A stretch of DNA of 64,000 bases from Virgibacillus profundi (GTDB lineage Bacteria > Bacillota > Bacilli > Bacillales > Amphibacillaceae), in the NCBI RefSeq assembly GCF_002287375.1, contig NZ_NPOA01000001.1:1-64000 (forward strand), given 5' to 3'. A program made the translations under genes and the position numbers. This document shows positions 8,962-18,712 of the stretch, one piece after another; position 1 is the stretch's first letter, and each line of letters starts with the position of its first letter. The notes below the pieces were generated by a model. It did not search any database. It was not told where the DNA came from and was given only the letters and a program-made list of their open reading frames with translations.

Positions 8962-9873
8962 TTATTTATTGTATATTTTCTCAGGTAAATTAATCATATC
9001 GCCCATTTCAATTAATGCATCATCAGTGTAGTGGGTAGCCATACCAGCAGCAGGTGTGAATGTCATTTCCCCTAGTATTGGTTTATCATTGTAATCATAA
9101 AAATCAACTCTTACAAAAGGAAAGGGTTTTGATAGTTTTCTGGAATAATCAATCATTCTCTTTAATGATCGTGGTTCATTGGGTAACTCTGACTTTGATA
9201 TTGTACTTCCTTTTTCGAAATTAAGAATATTCCAATCTAAGTCAAAGATGAATCTTTTAAATCCAGTTTCCCTCTCAGGAGTGACTAATATTATTTCTGG
9301 GTTTCCATTAAAACAGTATATTTTATAATCCACAGGTAATTGCCCTTCGTTTGTTTCAATGAATTTCTCGCAAATTATTCTTGGCTTCATCTTTGAGTAA
9401 TGTAATTCTGCGTTTTTTAGACTGAAATCTGTGTTGAGCCAATTTTTCAATTGATTTAATGTATTCTCTTTATCTAGTTTACTTTTATTTTCACATATTA
9501 TATTAAAACCACAACCATTTGTAACTTTTAATGCGAACTTTTGCGGCAAAGTTTGCCATTCCAACTCTTCCACACTATTATAAATGCCGTATATTTCGGT
9601 TAGAATTTCTGGACAGCCTAAATCCTTCGCATAATTCCTTACTTCATATTTATCACCACATTGCACAACCAATGGATGTTGCCAGTATAATTTTAGCCAT
9701 TGAAGCTTTTCATTAAAATCTCTTGGTTTATTTAAATTTAATTTCTTGCCCGTCTTTTTTTTGTATAGAAATTTTGTTGCTAACACTGGTGATAATTTTA
9801 CTAATCTATTCTTACTTTTGGTATAATAACTTCTAATTAAATTACTTTTTTTTAATTTTTCTTTAACTGTCAT
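8962..9873 (-). CDS. TupA-like ATP-grasp protein
   Basis: This 303-aa protein resembles the TupA-like ATP-grasp family, named for a gene needed for teichuronopeptide in an alkaliphilic Bacillus. Visible signatures are LNLNKPRDFNEKLQWLKLY near residue 45, the ADP-binding-like segments KFALKVTNGCGFNIIC and PRIICEKFIE, and a C-terminal acidic/metal region PFVRVDFYDYNDKPILGEMT. ATP-grasp enzymes join a carboxylate to an amine, so it may attach an amino acid to a uronic-acid residue. It is the last gene of the main capsule cluster, 79 nt after capA. Family assignment is firm; the reaction is inferred. Confidence 0.8.
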   Translation of the reverse strand: MTVKEKLKKSNLIRSYYTKSKNRLVKLSPVLATKFLYKKKTGKKLNLNKPRDFNEKLQWLKLYWQHPLVVQCGDKYEVRNYAKDLGCPEILTEIYGIYNSVEELEWQTLPQKFALKVTNGCGFNIICENKSKLDKENTLNQLKNWLNTDFSLKNAELHYSKMKPRIICEKFIETNEGQLPVDYKIYCFNGNPEIILVTPERETGFKRFIFDLDWNILNFEKGSTISKSELPNEPRSLKRMIDYSRKLSKPFPFVRVDFYDYNDKPILGEMTFTPAAGMATHYTDDALIEMGDMINLPEKIYNK

Positions 9874-9952
9874 TTAGAAAACCCCACTCTGTCAAAATTT
9901 GACATAAAATAAAAAAATTATATATAAATTTACATTATCTTTTATAAAATTA

Positions 9953-11089
9953 TCATGGTAAATCTTTATTACGTGAAATTAATTCTAGTGCATGTTTTGT
10001 TGCATAATAATAAGATTCATTTCTTAATAAATGCAAAGAAAGCAATCTTTTATTCACCTTATTTCTTCCTAACAAAAAATTTATAATTCTTTTGACAGAT
10101 GATTTTAATCCACCATCATAAGGAATCGGAGATAGAGAATAGATAAGATTTTTTTTAATTTTACCATAGAAAATTTCAAGAGACATATTATCATGTGATC
10201 TATTATAATCTTCAAATAGAATATTATTTAGTACCTTTAAATCAATTTGCTTTTCAATAGGAGCTAGTTGTACAACGCCGTTTTTCTTATAATGGAAAAT
10301 TGGCTCGAAATCTACTTTCTTATTTTTCCCTAATTCTAAAATTATAGAATAAGAAGAATCCTCTTTCATACGAAATTTTTTTGAATCAAAGTAAAAATTA
10401 CCTAAACTATAGAAGATTATAGAATCATTATAATACTCATATCCTTGTGGGACATGAGGGTGTGAGCCTACTACTGCGTCAGCACCCAAATCACAAAAAT
10501 GTTTGAAACGCAAACGCCATTCTTTCTGTGGTATATCATAATGTTCCAAACCAGCATGTGCAAGTACAATAACAAAATCACATTCTTTTTTTAATTCCAA
10601 AATTCTTTTGTCTATTTCACTATGATTGATCCAAGCATACCCTGGCTGATTTTCACTAGAAAAATAATCAATTACACCAAATTGGGCTTCACACGCATTT
10701 ATAAAACCAATTTTAATATTATTAAATCTCTTTACTACCGGTTCGTATGCTTGATTAAAATTAAAACCTGCACCAATTGTTTCTAAGCCCATTTGTTTTG
10801 CTTCCTTAATTGTTGCAGTTAGACCACTTTCCCCATAATCCATTATATGATTATTTGCCAAACATAATAGATTAAACCCTTGTCGATCTAATCCACTTAT
10901 AGTAGTTTTCTCTTGATAGTGGTGTGGACCAGATTTCGGTACTGGTTTGCTATTTATTTCAATAGGGGCTTCAAAATTACAAATCGAATAATCAGCCTCA
11001 GAAATTTTTTTTGACAATGAACTTGAACAAATAAGGCCATCATCATTCCCATAATTAACAATGTCCCCACATATAAAAATCTTAGTCAC
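9953..11089 (-). CDS. CapA-like polysaccharide biosynthesis metallophosphatase
   Basis: This 378-aa protein belongs to the CapA/PgsA metallophosphatase-like family linked to poly-gamma-glutamate and other capsules. Metal-site motifs are visible in order: GDIVNYG, CNFEAPIE, LANNHIMDYG, VLAHAGLEHYDIP, GSHPHVPQG and YSLGNFYFD. It lacks the N-terminal membrane anchor of classical CapA, so it may be cytoplasmic or attached through partners. The start is a GTG directly abutting the stop of the flippase gene, inside a GGAGGGGG context. No capB or capC ligase genes are present, so it probably does not act in a full polyglutamate pathway. Confidence 0.85.
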   Translation of the reverse strand: MTKIFICGDIVNYGNDDGLICSSSLSKKISEADYSICNFEAPIEINSKPVPKSGPHHYQEKTTISGLDRQGFNLLCLANNHIMDYGESGLTATIKEAKQMGLETIGAGFNFNQAYEPVVKRFNNIKIGFINACEAQFGVIDYFSSENQPGYAWINHSEIDKRILELKKECDFVIVLAHAGLEHYDIPQKEWRLRFKHFCDLGADAVVGSHPHVPQGYEYYNDSIIFYSLGNFYFDSKKFRMKEDSSYSIILELGKNKKVDFEPIFHYKKNGVVQLAPIEKQIDLKVLNNILFEDYNRSHDNMSLEIFYGKIKKNLIYSLSPIPYDGGLKSSVKRIINFLLGRNKVNKRLLSLHLLRNESYYYATKHALELISRNKDLP

Positions 11090-12388
11090 TTATATCCCCC
11101 TCCGTTGCATATCAAAATTTTTACTGATTTGAAGCGTAATTAAAATTAATCCTATATTTAATATAGCAGCAGAGATAGAAAAGAAAGCAATAGCGATTAC
11201 ATCACTGGAAAACAAATAATAACCTACTATTAATGCACCTGTGCGTATTATTATAGTGAAAATAGAATACTTTAAATGAAAAGCCTGTGCCATCATAACC
11301 GGTAGTGACTTCACGCTAGGTTGATTAATAAACATAAAGAATACCCAAAGTGCCATCCACCTAGCAAATTCTCCTGCTGTCAACCAGTCAGCACCAAAAA
11401 CAACACTAAAAAGCCATGGACCAAAAATAACAATAGTTCCAAAAGGAATTATTCCAATTGCTCCCAATGCTAACGTTGCTTTTATAATTAATCTTGTTAG
11501 ATTCTCACCTTTATTTCCAGCCTCAGTAATTCTCGGGTAGAATACATCCCCTACAGACTTGCCTATTAACTGTGTAGGCATACCTAATACAGTTCTTCCT
11601 ATTGTGTAAAACCCCGCTGAAGCTGGGCCAAAAAAAATCGTTAATAACAATATAGGGAGATTTTGAGAAATTCCATTGATAAAGACTTGTGGTGCTCTAT
11701 ACAATGGAAAGTCTCTGTGAACTTTAGCTAAATAACTTACTGATTTACTTTCCTCGTTTATTGTACTTGGAGATTTGTAGTTAGACCTTCTTAAAAATAA
11801 ATTTAACAGGAACGCTTTAGATCCATTTCCTAAAGCTGTAAGAACTATTAATACAGCAGCTATGGGATGGAAAAAACCAATACCAACTTTGCTGCCTTGC
11901 AATAATAAAGCTTGTAAGAATGATACTTTGGCTGTGATTGCGAATTGCTTGGTACGAATAAGCCATTGCTCTGTCACCTGCAAAGAACTTGCAAACAATA
12001 TAACAATTGGAATTAAGTACAAAAACGGTTCTATGTCTTCCAACTGAAACAATTGAACAATCTTTTGACTAAAAAACATTAAGATAATAGCTACAATAGT
12101 TGCAATCACCACGGAAATATATAAAGAAAGTCGAATCAATCCCTTAGCGTCTTTATCACTTTTAGGTAATACAATAGCAATAGGGTATGATAATGCTGCG
12201 ATTGGAGCGATAATTTGAATTATAGCCATAAATACGCCCATCAAGCCATATGCTTCTGGTCCATATAATCTTGTTATGATTGGAGATAAAGCAAGTGAAA
12301 CAGCTTGCGCTGCTGCTGTACCAGTGGTCATTATTATTACATTTCGTACAAAAGATTTACTAGTTAACTTTTTTATATTAAATTTCAT
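11090..12388 (-). CDS. Polysaccharide flippase (Wzx/PST family)
   Basis: This 432-aa membrane protein has about 12 hydrophobic segments and belongs to the MOP/PST flippase superfamily. It would move lipid-linked repeat units across the membrane before polymerisation. The N-terminal region (TGTAAAQAVSLALSPIITRL then YGPEAYGLMGVFMA) is characteristic. Its neighbours are the EpsG-type polymerase and glycosyltransferases, which fits a Wzx/Wzy-dependent pathway. Confidence 0.85.
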   Translation of the reverse strand: MKFNIKKLTSKSFVRNVIIMTTGTAAAQAVSLALSPIITRLYGPEAYGLMGVFMAIIQIIAPIAALSYPIAIVLPKSDKDAKGLIRLSLYISVVIATIVAIILMFFSQKIVQLFQLEDIEPFLYLIPIVILFASSLQVTEQWLIRTKQFAITAKVSFLQALLLQGSKVGIGFFHPIAAVLIVLTALGNGSKAFLLNLFLRRSNYKSPSTINEESKSVSYLAKVHRDFPLYRAPQVFINGISQNLPILLLTIFFGPASAGFYTIGRTVLGMPTQLIGKSVGDVFYPRITEAGNKGENLTRLIIKATLALGAIGIIPFGTIVIFGPWLFSVVFGADWLTAGEFARWMALWVFFMFINQPSVKSLPVMMAQAFHLKYSIFTIIIRTGALIVGYYLFSSDVIAIAFFSISAAILNIGLILITLQISKNFDMQRRGI

Positions 12389-12506
12389 TATTGCTACTCC
12401 TTAATTCCAGCCAAAATATCTTTTTTAAAAATCAGTTTAAAAGTTAAGTAATCCAAATATTTTATAGTATCATAATACTTTCATGGAATTTTCTTGAAAG
12501 TGGAAT

Positions 12507-13601
12507 CTATTCCCAAAAGAAAGTATAAGGTAATATACCAGGACCATTTATTTTTATTAAATTTAAATAATATAAAATTAGCACTAAAGTAATAATAAAT
12601 TTAGCTATAAGTCTTACTACTATCAATTCTTTTGTTTTAAATTTAATTGGGCCTTTATCAAGGATATATAGCAGATAGGGAATATAATAAATTACAAAAA
12701 CTAAATAGAACAAGTTTAACCTGGAGAAAAGATATGAAAAAGAACTCATTAATTGTATTAGCAATGAGATCACCATAATATTGAACAATGCTCTATTCTG
12801 AAAATCGTCATGTTTTATTGGGTTACGAATAAAAAGGCCAATAAATAACAATACAATTATAAATACTGCCAGACCACCAATACTCCCTGCACTTTCATAT
12901 TGATTTATCATTGCTTCAGCATCATCATAATAAATAAAAGTAAGTAATTTTCCTATTTGTTTACTAAAGATAGAAATCAGCGTACAAATAATTGTAATTA
13001 TAATGATTTTAGTTTTTGACCACTTCATCTGAGCAATAAAATATGCCGGCAGAAATATAAATGCTGCTGTATGAAACACAATTGCAATACAAACTACAAT
13101 TAAAAATTTCAAGAAATTTCTACTTATAATAAATTTAAATGAATAAAGTACTATTATTATGGAAAGAGTTTGTCTAGCAATATTAAATGAGTGGTCAAAA
13201 AAACCTAAACCAATAAATAATATGTAGCTTAAGAAAATGCTTTTGGAATATTTATATATTATTATTCCAAATAAAGCAAAAGTAAGTATAGCAAATATAA
13301 GTAAGTACATATTAAAATCATCAGTGAATATAGTCATAAATTCCAAAAATACTCTATAACCAAAATCAATTTCACTTGTTAAAAAATCCTCTATTGCATT
13401 AAAATTCAGAACTTCTAAAAAAGATTTTTCATACCTAATAGTGTCCACACCGACATTATAACTTCTTAATCCATTTAAAATAACAAATTGAATTGTAATT
13501 AAAATCACAAATAACTTTTTAGTAACTTTAGATTTTATTATTCCTAATAAAAAGAATGACAATAATAAAAATAGTATTAGATTTATCCCTAGAATATTCA
13601 T
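12507..13601 (-). CDS. EpsG-type polysaccharide polymerase
   Basis: This 364-aa protein has about ten membrane segments. The EpsG-family hallmark near residue 48 is LRSYNVGVDTIRYEKSF, followed by FLDHSFNIARQTLSI-like helices. It is the likely Wzy polymerase that links repeat units outside the membrane. It is very AT-rich, as usual for polymerase genes in such loci. The assignment rests on the short hallmark and topology, because sequence conservation in the family is low. Confidence 0.75.
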   Translation of the reverse strand: MNILGINLILFLLLSFFLLGIIKSKVTKKLFVILITIQFVILNGLRSYNVGVDTIRYEKSFLEVLNFNAIEDFLTSEIDFGYRVFLEFMTIFTDDFNMYLLIFAILTFALFGIIIYKYSKSIFLSYILFIGLGFFDHSFNIARQTLSIIIVLYSFKFIISRNFLKFLIVVCIAIVFHTAAFIFLPAYFIAQMKWSKTKIIIITIICTLISIFSKQIGKLLTFIYYDDAEAMINQYESAGSIGGLAVFIIVLLFIGLFIRNPIKHDDFQNRALFNIMVISLLIQLMSSFSYLFSRLNLFYLVFVIYYIPYLLYILDKGPIKFKTKELIVVRLIAKFIITLVLILYYLNLIKINGPGILPYTFFWE

Positions 13602-13700
13602 AAGTACCTCTAATCTACAAAACTATTATGATAAAATTTATCACATGGATATTTCGCAATAAATAAATTGTTTAAATTAATAGATCTCAGCTTGATTTTG

Positions 13701-14660
13701 TTATTTGCTGTTTTTTACGTATTTCTTGTTTTTTTTATTTTTCAAGTATATTTTAATTACTTTATTAAAAAACCAAACTGGATTAAAAATTTTCGGATTG
13801 AAAACAAGTATATTATTTATTTTTAGTTTCGAGTAAACTTTTAATGTTTTTCGAACCCCATGGTTCATTGATTTACTAATATATCCCATTCCACTTAAAT
13901 TTAAAGCTTTAAACTCTTCGCTAGACACATTTTCCTGAAGAAACTTGTATTGGTTTATAAATACATTTAATCGAGCATCATATATTTTATCACTGACTGT
14001 AGTAGTTAGACTTCCTTTATTTCTTGTAACGCAATAAATAACTTCTTGAGAAACGACAAACTTTTTCATATGGTAACCTGTTTTAGTAGAAAACATCACA
14101 TCATTTGAAGCAATAACTTCATCAAACATAATATTATTTTCACAAACTAAATTTGCTCGTATTAGCTTAGTCCATGGTACATAAAAACAATACCTAAGAA
14201 AAACTTCAGTTTTAAAGCTTGGATTAACTATCTGATTTTCAATTAATTTCGAATAAGTCAAATGGCGATCTGATATTTTACCGGTGTCTATTTCAATACT
14301 TGTTGGCGCAAAAAAAATAATATCGTTTGCAGACTCAAAAAAATGATGTACTTTTTTATAAAAGCCTTCAAGAAAATAATCATCAGAATCTGCAAATAAC
14401 AGCCACTTTCCACTAGCTCTTTTCAAACCTATATTTCTACAAGCACCTGCACCTTTTTTGCTTGTGTCATTATTATAGAATTCAATATTTTTATCGCCAC
14501 AGTTCAATTTAAGATTTACTAACTCTTCTTTATGTTTCTCATTACTATTATCATCTATAACAATAGTTTGTATATCTTTTAAATTTGGTATCGTCTGCAA
14601 AAGTGTTTTTAAAGACGAAGATGAATTATAATGCGGAATGATTATAGAAAGATTAACCAT
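13701..14660 (-). CDS. Family 2 glycosyltransferase
   Basis: This 319-aa cytoplasmic glycosyltransferase has a GT-A fold. The N terminus LSIIIPHYNSSSSL binds the nucleotide. VIDDNS and the metal-binding FADSDDYF (near residue 90) are the usual acidic motifs, and KKGAGACRNIGLKRASGKW lies between them. The C terminus is strongly basic (KNKKNKKYVKNSK), which suggests membrane association. Donor and acceptor sugars cannot be told from sequence. Confidence 0.85.
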   Translation of the reverse strand: MVNLSIIIPHYNSSSSLKTLLQTIPNLKDIQTIVIDDNSNEKHKEELVNLKLNCGDKNIEFYNNDTSKKGAGACRNIGLKRASGKWLLFADSDDYFLEGFYKKVHHFFESANDIIFFAPTSIEIDTGKISDRHLTYSKLIENQIVNPSFKTEVFLRYCFYVPWTKLIRANLVCENNIMFDEVIASNDVMFSTKTGYHMKKFVVSQEVIYCVTRNKGSLTTTVSDKIYDARLNVFINQYKFLQENVSSEEFKALNLSGMGYISKSMNHGVRKTLKVYSKLKINNILVFNPKIFNPVWFFNKVIKIYLKNKKNKKYVKNSK

Positions 14661-14732
14661 AATGTGCTCCTTTTTACTCTTGCTTTTCTACTTAATTTCT
14701 TCAATAAAAGCCTATTTCATTAAAACCTGAAG

Positions 14733-15761
14733 TTATACAAGCTTATAATATTCTACATACCAATCCGCAAACTTTTGCAAACCTTCTTCGATTGAGGTTT
14801 CTGGCTTAAACCCAATAGCTTTTTCTAGTTGTTTTGTAGATGCATAGGTCGCTGGCACATCTCCAAGCTTAATAGGTTCAAATATTTTATTAAAAGTTAC
14901 TTCTCTTCCTAAAGCATTACTCAAACTTTTTTCTAAAGCTGTTATAAATACCATTAACTTTTCGGGACTATTATTTCCGATGTTAAATATTTTATGAGTC
15001 ACTTCTCCTTCAAAAGGAGGGTTATTTAAAAGAAGTACCATTCCTTTTACAATATCGTCTATATATGTGAAATCACGGTACAAATCATTTTCGAAATCAC
15101 CATTATTAAAGATTTTTATTGGTTCGCCAGCAAAGTGCTTCTTCGTAAAACTAAAATAAGCCATGTCAGGTCTTCCCAACGACCCATATACAGTGAAGAA
15201 ACGAAGCCCTGTTGCCGGGATCTTGTATAAATGACTATAGGTATGTGCCATTAATTCATTGGATTTCTTTGTAGATGCATATAAAGATACGGGGTTATCT
15301 ACAAAGTCAGTTTCTTCAAATGGCACTTTCTTATTCGCTCCATATACAGAGCTGGATGAAGCGTAGATAAGATGTTCTACCGGATAATTTCTGCATGCTT
15401 CAAGGATATTATAAAAGCCTATAACATTACTTTGCATATAAACATCTGGATTCTCAATAGAATATCGTACTCCAGCTTGTGCAGCAAGATTCACTACAAT
15501 ATCCGGTTTATATTCTTCAAAAACCCTCATAAGGGCATCCTTATCAGAAATATCCTCTTTCAGAAAAGTAAATTTCTCAAAGGGATTTAGCTGTTCCAAT
15601 CGAGTTTCTTTAAGCTTTACTTCATAATAGTCATTCAGATTATCAAGCCCTATTACTCGACAGCCTTGATCAAGCAGTTTCCGTGATAAGAAAAACCCGA
15701 TAAATCCGGCCGCACCTGTTACGAGATATGTTTTACTAGTATCTGGTGTTTTGAAAGTCAT
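14733..15761 (-). CDS. UDP-glucuronate 4-epimerase, copy 2
   Basis: This 342-aa paralogue of the epimerase at 758-1789 shares most residues with it. The NAD motif TGAAGFIG and the YASTK active-site motif are kept. One difference stands out: the usual VYGP.GRPDMA signature here reads VYGSLGRPDMA, with proline replaced by serine, and a following FGFTDKYF reads FSFTKKHF. It overlaps the end of ugd copy 2 by 26 bp, as in the first pair. It should supply UDP-galacturonate to this cluster unless the substitutions changed its activity. Confidence 0.88.
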   Translation of the reverse strand: MTFKTPDTSKTYLVTGAAGFIGFFLSRKLLDQGCRVIGLDNLNDYYEVKLKETRLEQLNPFEKFTFLKEDISDKDALMRVFEEYKPDIVVNLAAQAGVRYSIENPDVYMQSNVIGFYNILEACRNYPVEHLIYASSSSVYGANKKVPFEETDFVDNPVSLYASTKKSNELMAHTYSHLYKIPATGLRFFTVYGSLGRPDMAYFSFTKKHFAGEPIKIFNNGDFENDLYRDFTYIDDIVKGMVLLLNNPPFEGEVTHKIFNIGNNSPEKLMVFITALEKSLSNALGREVTFNKIFEPIKLGDVPATYASTKQLEKAIGFKPETSIEEGLQKFADWYVEYYKLV

Positions 15762-17112
15762 GATTCTTTGACTCCTTTTTACCAGCTAGACTTGTAGAAG
15801 GTCTTCCAACAGAATGATATTCCACACCTGCTTTTTCCATTTCCAGAACATCATGAATATTTCTTCCATCATATACTAATGGAGTTCTCATTAAATTTTT
15901 GTATTTTTTTGGAGTTACTTTTTTAACTTCTTCCCATTCGGTAAACACAAAACACACATTAGCATCCTGCAATGCTTGTTCTACATTCGATACATAGGTA
16001 ATGGTTCCTTTTCCATTTGGTCCTTCTGGATGTACTTTTTCAAAGTTTTTTGCACCCACAGGATCAAATGCATAGATATCAGCACCCTGTTCTAGTAATA
16101 ATGGGATATTTTCAAGTGATGCAGCTTCTCTTAAATCGTCTGTTCCAGGTTTAAAAGTTAAACCAAGTACTGCAACTTTTAAGCCGCTAAATGTTATTAG
16201 TCGTTTGCTTGCTTTTTTATATAGTAGTGTTTTTTGACCTTTATTTACATCAATCGCTGCTTTTACAGTTTTAAGATCGTAACCATTTTGTCTAGCAAGA
16301 TTCTCCAAGGCTTTCGTATCTTTTGGGAAACAGGAACCTCCAAAGCCAATACCTGCATTTAAAAATTTACTTCCAATTCTCTCATCAAAGCTCATTCCTT
16401 TTGCCACATCCTGTACATCTGCACCAACTAATTCACACAGATTAGCAATATCATTCATATAGGATATTTTAAGGGCAAGAAAATCATTTGAAGCATATTT
16501 AATCATTTCAGCAGACCTTCTATTTACAGATACAATTGGCAGTTTAAACGGTTCATAGATACTCATGAGGCGATCTTCCGCCCATTTGCTTTCTGCACCA
16601 ATTATAATTCTTGCAGCATGTAATGTGTCATGAACTGCTGACCCCTGCGCCAAGAACTCTGGGTTTGATGCTACCTCTACTCTTACATCATGAACTAAAA
16701 AGTCTTGAATAAACTGCTCGACTTTATCATTAGTTCCAATTGGTACAGTCGACTTCACAACAACCAAACAGTCATTTTCAATTGTCTCTGCAATCTGTCT
16801 TGCCACAGTTGCAATGTATGATAGATTCGCGGATCCATCAGCCTGTTCAGGTGTGCCTACTCCTATAAAGATTGCATCCACATCTTTATAGGCTGTTTTA
16901 TAATCTGTTGTGTAATCCAATTTTCCAGCAGCGTAATTTTTCTGCATTAATTTTTCTAAACCTTCTTCATAAATTGGGGAAACACCAGATTTCATTACTT
17001 TTACTTTCTCTTCATCTATATCAACACAAGCCACTTGATGACCTACCTCTGCGAAAGTCACACCTGCTACTAGGCCTACGTAGCCTGTTCCTGCTACCGC
17101 AATTTTGTACAT
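15736..17112 (-). CDS. ugd: UDP-glucose 6-dehydrogenase, copy 2
   Basis: This 458-aa paralogue of the enzyme at 1770-3140 has GTGYVGL at residues 8-14 and the catalytic GGSCFPKD. I choose the ATG at 17112, about 9 nt after AAAGGA; a TTG three codons upstream would touch the ribosome binding site. The protein is close to the first copy except in the last 20 residues. It makes UDP-glucuronate for the epimerase that overlaps it. The two copies lie in the same orientation about 12 kb apart. Confidence 0.93.
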   Translation of the reverse strand: MYKIAVAGTGYVGLVAGVTFAEVGHQVACVDIDEEKVKVMKSGVSPIYEEGLEKLMQKNYAAGKLDYTTDYKTAYKDVDAIFIGVGTPEQADGSANLSYIATVARQIAETIENDCLVVVKSTVPIGTNDKVEQFIQDFLVHDVRVEVASNPEFLAQGSAVHDTLHAARIIIGAESKWAEDRLMSIYEPFKLPIVSVNRRSAEMIKYASNDFLALKISYMNDIANLCELVGADVQDVAKGMSFDERIGSKFLNAGIGFGGSCFPKDTKALENLARQNGYDLKTVKAAIDVNKGQKTLLYKKASKRLITFSGLKVAVLGLTFKPGTDDLREAASLENIPLLLEQGADIYAFDPVGAKNFEKVHPEGPNGKGTITYVSNVEQALQDANVCFVFTEWEEVKKVTPKKYKNLMRTPLVYDGRNIHDVLEMEKAGVEYHSVGRPSTSLAGKKESKNHDFQNTRY

Positions 17113-17228
17113 AGAAACCAATCCTTTCTGAGTAATTTTTCAATCTATCTATTAGTGGTTATTTTCACTAAATGTGGTATAAACTTTTTTACGAATTTAA
17201 CTGGGACTATATCAGTTCCATTGGCTAA

Positions 17229-18122
17229 TTACACTTTTTTGTATTTTCTAATATAAATCAAGTAACTTATTGGATATAAACAAACAGTTAAGATCTTAGC
17301 TGGCGAATTATTCAAGCAAGATAAAGCATTTGAGTCCTGGTCTAATATACATCCAAGTCCATATAAGATTATTGCTTTAATTTTCAAAATTATATTAGGT
17401 GCTAATTGGATTCTCTGTTTGTTATGCAAACTATAACCTTTTGGGTTTTTCTTAATGAGTGAAACTTTTTGTCTGGTAATCCCATCTTCTAAATATTCAC
17501 TTACCATTATATCGTCCTGAATGATTAAGTATTTGTATTTCAAATCAATTTGATCGAATATAAAACTTAGAGGGATAAACTTTTCTCCATTTATTATTGG
17601 ATAAGGAAATTTTTTAATAATTTCTGTTTTATAAACGAACGCATATTCCGTTTCAATTCCTAGATTGTATCTAATATATTGAAGTGTTGAATATTTGATA
17701 CCGGGTGGTATTCTTTTTTGATTATTCATAACTTCCCCACTAGGGTCAGTTCTTAATGCTAGCAGCCCGCATTTTTTGGGGTCTCCCTTTATTTGTTCAT
17801 ATTTTGAGGCAATAACTTCAATTGCATCGAGCGTAAGATAATCATCCGAGTCCAGGCAGACCCATAGCTCTGTTTGGCATTTTTTTAAGCTTAAATTTAT
17901 AGCAGAAGCTTTTCCGCCATTTTCCTTCTTTATATATTCAATGTTTATTTTATTCTCTTTATTAAATTTTTTAACAACCTCTTCAGTTTCATCTGTAGAC
18001 CCATCATCAATTATCATCCAAATAAAATTTTTATTGGTTTGTTCGATTAGACTTTGATAACATGTTATTAAATTATTACTTCGATTGTAAGTAGGCGTAA
18101 AGACCGTTATTAGATTATTCAT
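17229..18122 (-). CDS. Family 2 glycosyltransferase
   Basis: This 297-aa GT-A enzyme begins ITVFTPTYNRSNNL and has WMIIDDGSTDETEEVV near residue 40, the NGGKASAINLSL segment, and the metal-binding CLDSDDYLTLDAI near residue 92. It adds one sugar to the growing lipid-linked unit. It lies between the acetyltransferase (14 nt upstream) and ugd copy 2. The C-terminal part has a hydrophobic stretch that may contact the membrane. Sugar specificity is unknown. Confidence 0.87.
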   Translation of the reverse strand: MNNLITVFTPTYNRSNNLITCYQSLIEQTNKNFIWMIIDDGSTDETEEVVKKFNKENKINIEYIKKENGGKASAINLSLKKCQTELWVCLDSDDYLTLDAIEVIASKYEQIKGDPKKCGLLALRTDPSGEVMNNQKRIPPGIKYSTLQYIRYNLGIETEYAFVYKTEIIKKFPYPIINGEKFIPLSFIFDQIDLKYKYLIIQDDIMVSEYLEDGITRQKVSLIKKNPKGYSLHNKQRIQLAPNIILKIKAIILYGLGCILDQDSNALSCLNNSPAKILTVCLYPISYLIYIRKYKKV

Positions 18123-18135
18123 GACATGATTCCTC

Positions 18136-18708
18136 TCAATTTCTTATACCGATAATTTTAGCAGGAGAACCTGCTACTATATTGTTTGAATTAACATCTT
18201 TTGTCACAACGGAATTCGCGCCTATAATAATACCCGAACCTAATCTTGTACCAAACAAAATAGTTACTTTTGCGCCAATCCAAACATTATCTTCTATAAT
18301 TGTTTGTTTGAAGGTCAAACCTTGTTCTTTTATTGGAACTTCTAAATCTTGGAAGTTATGGCTGCTCGATAGAATTGTAGTACCGTGAGCAATTGATACA
18401 TTTTCACCAATAATAATTTCACCAACTGCATCTATATAACAAAATGGATGAACACTAACATTGTTACCAATAGATAGATTTTCAGGATTTATAATGTATA
18501 CATTTGGATGAATACTAACATTCTCACCAAATTTAGGGGATATACATTTAAGCAATATATACCTTATTACTAATCCTTTATTGCCTTTCGTTTGCTGAAA
18601 AAATAGCAATAATTTTTTCAATACTTTTGTAGGTAATAAATTAAAAACTTTTACCATTGACATAATTATAGGAGCAAATTTCTTAAATTTATCTCTACCT
18701 CTACTCAC
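18136..18708 (-). CDS. Left-handed beta-helix acyltransferase
   Basis: This 190-aa protein has hexapeptide repeats typical of sugar O-acetyltransferases (NVWIGAKVTILFGTRLGSG, then IIIGANSVVTKDV), ending with the conserved AGSPAKIIG. It probably uses acetyl-CoA to modify a capsule sugar. It lies 4 nt after the GT4 gene and 13 nt before the GT2 gene, so it is inside the same operon. A serine-acetyltransferase-like fold is clear; the acceptor is not. Confidence 0.85.
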   Translation of the reverse strand: MSRGRDKFKKFAPIIMSMVKVFNLLPTKVLKKLLLFFQQTKGNKGLVIRYILLKCISPKFGENVSIHPNVYIINPENLSIGNNVSVHPFCYIDAVGEIIIGENVSIAHGTTILSSSHNFQDLEVPIKEQGLTFKQTIIEDNVWIGAKVTILFGTRLGSGIIIGANSVVTKDVNSNNIVAGSPAKIIGIRN

Positions 18709-18712
18709 TAAG

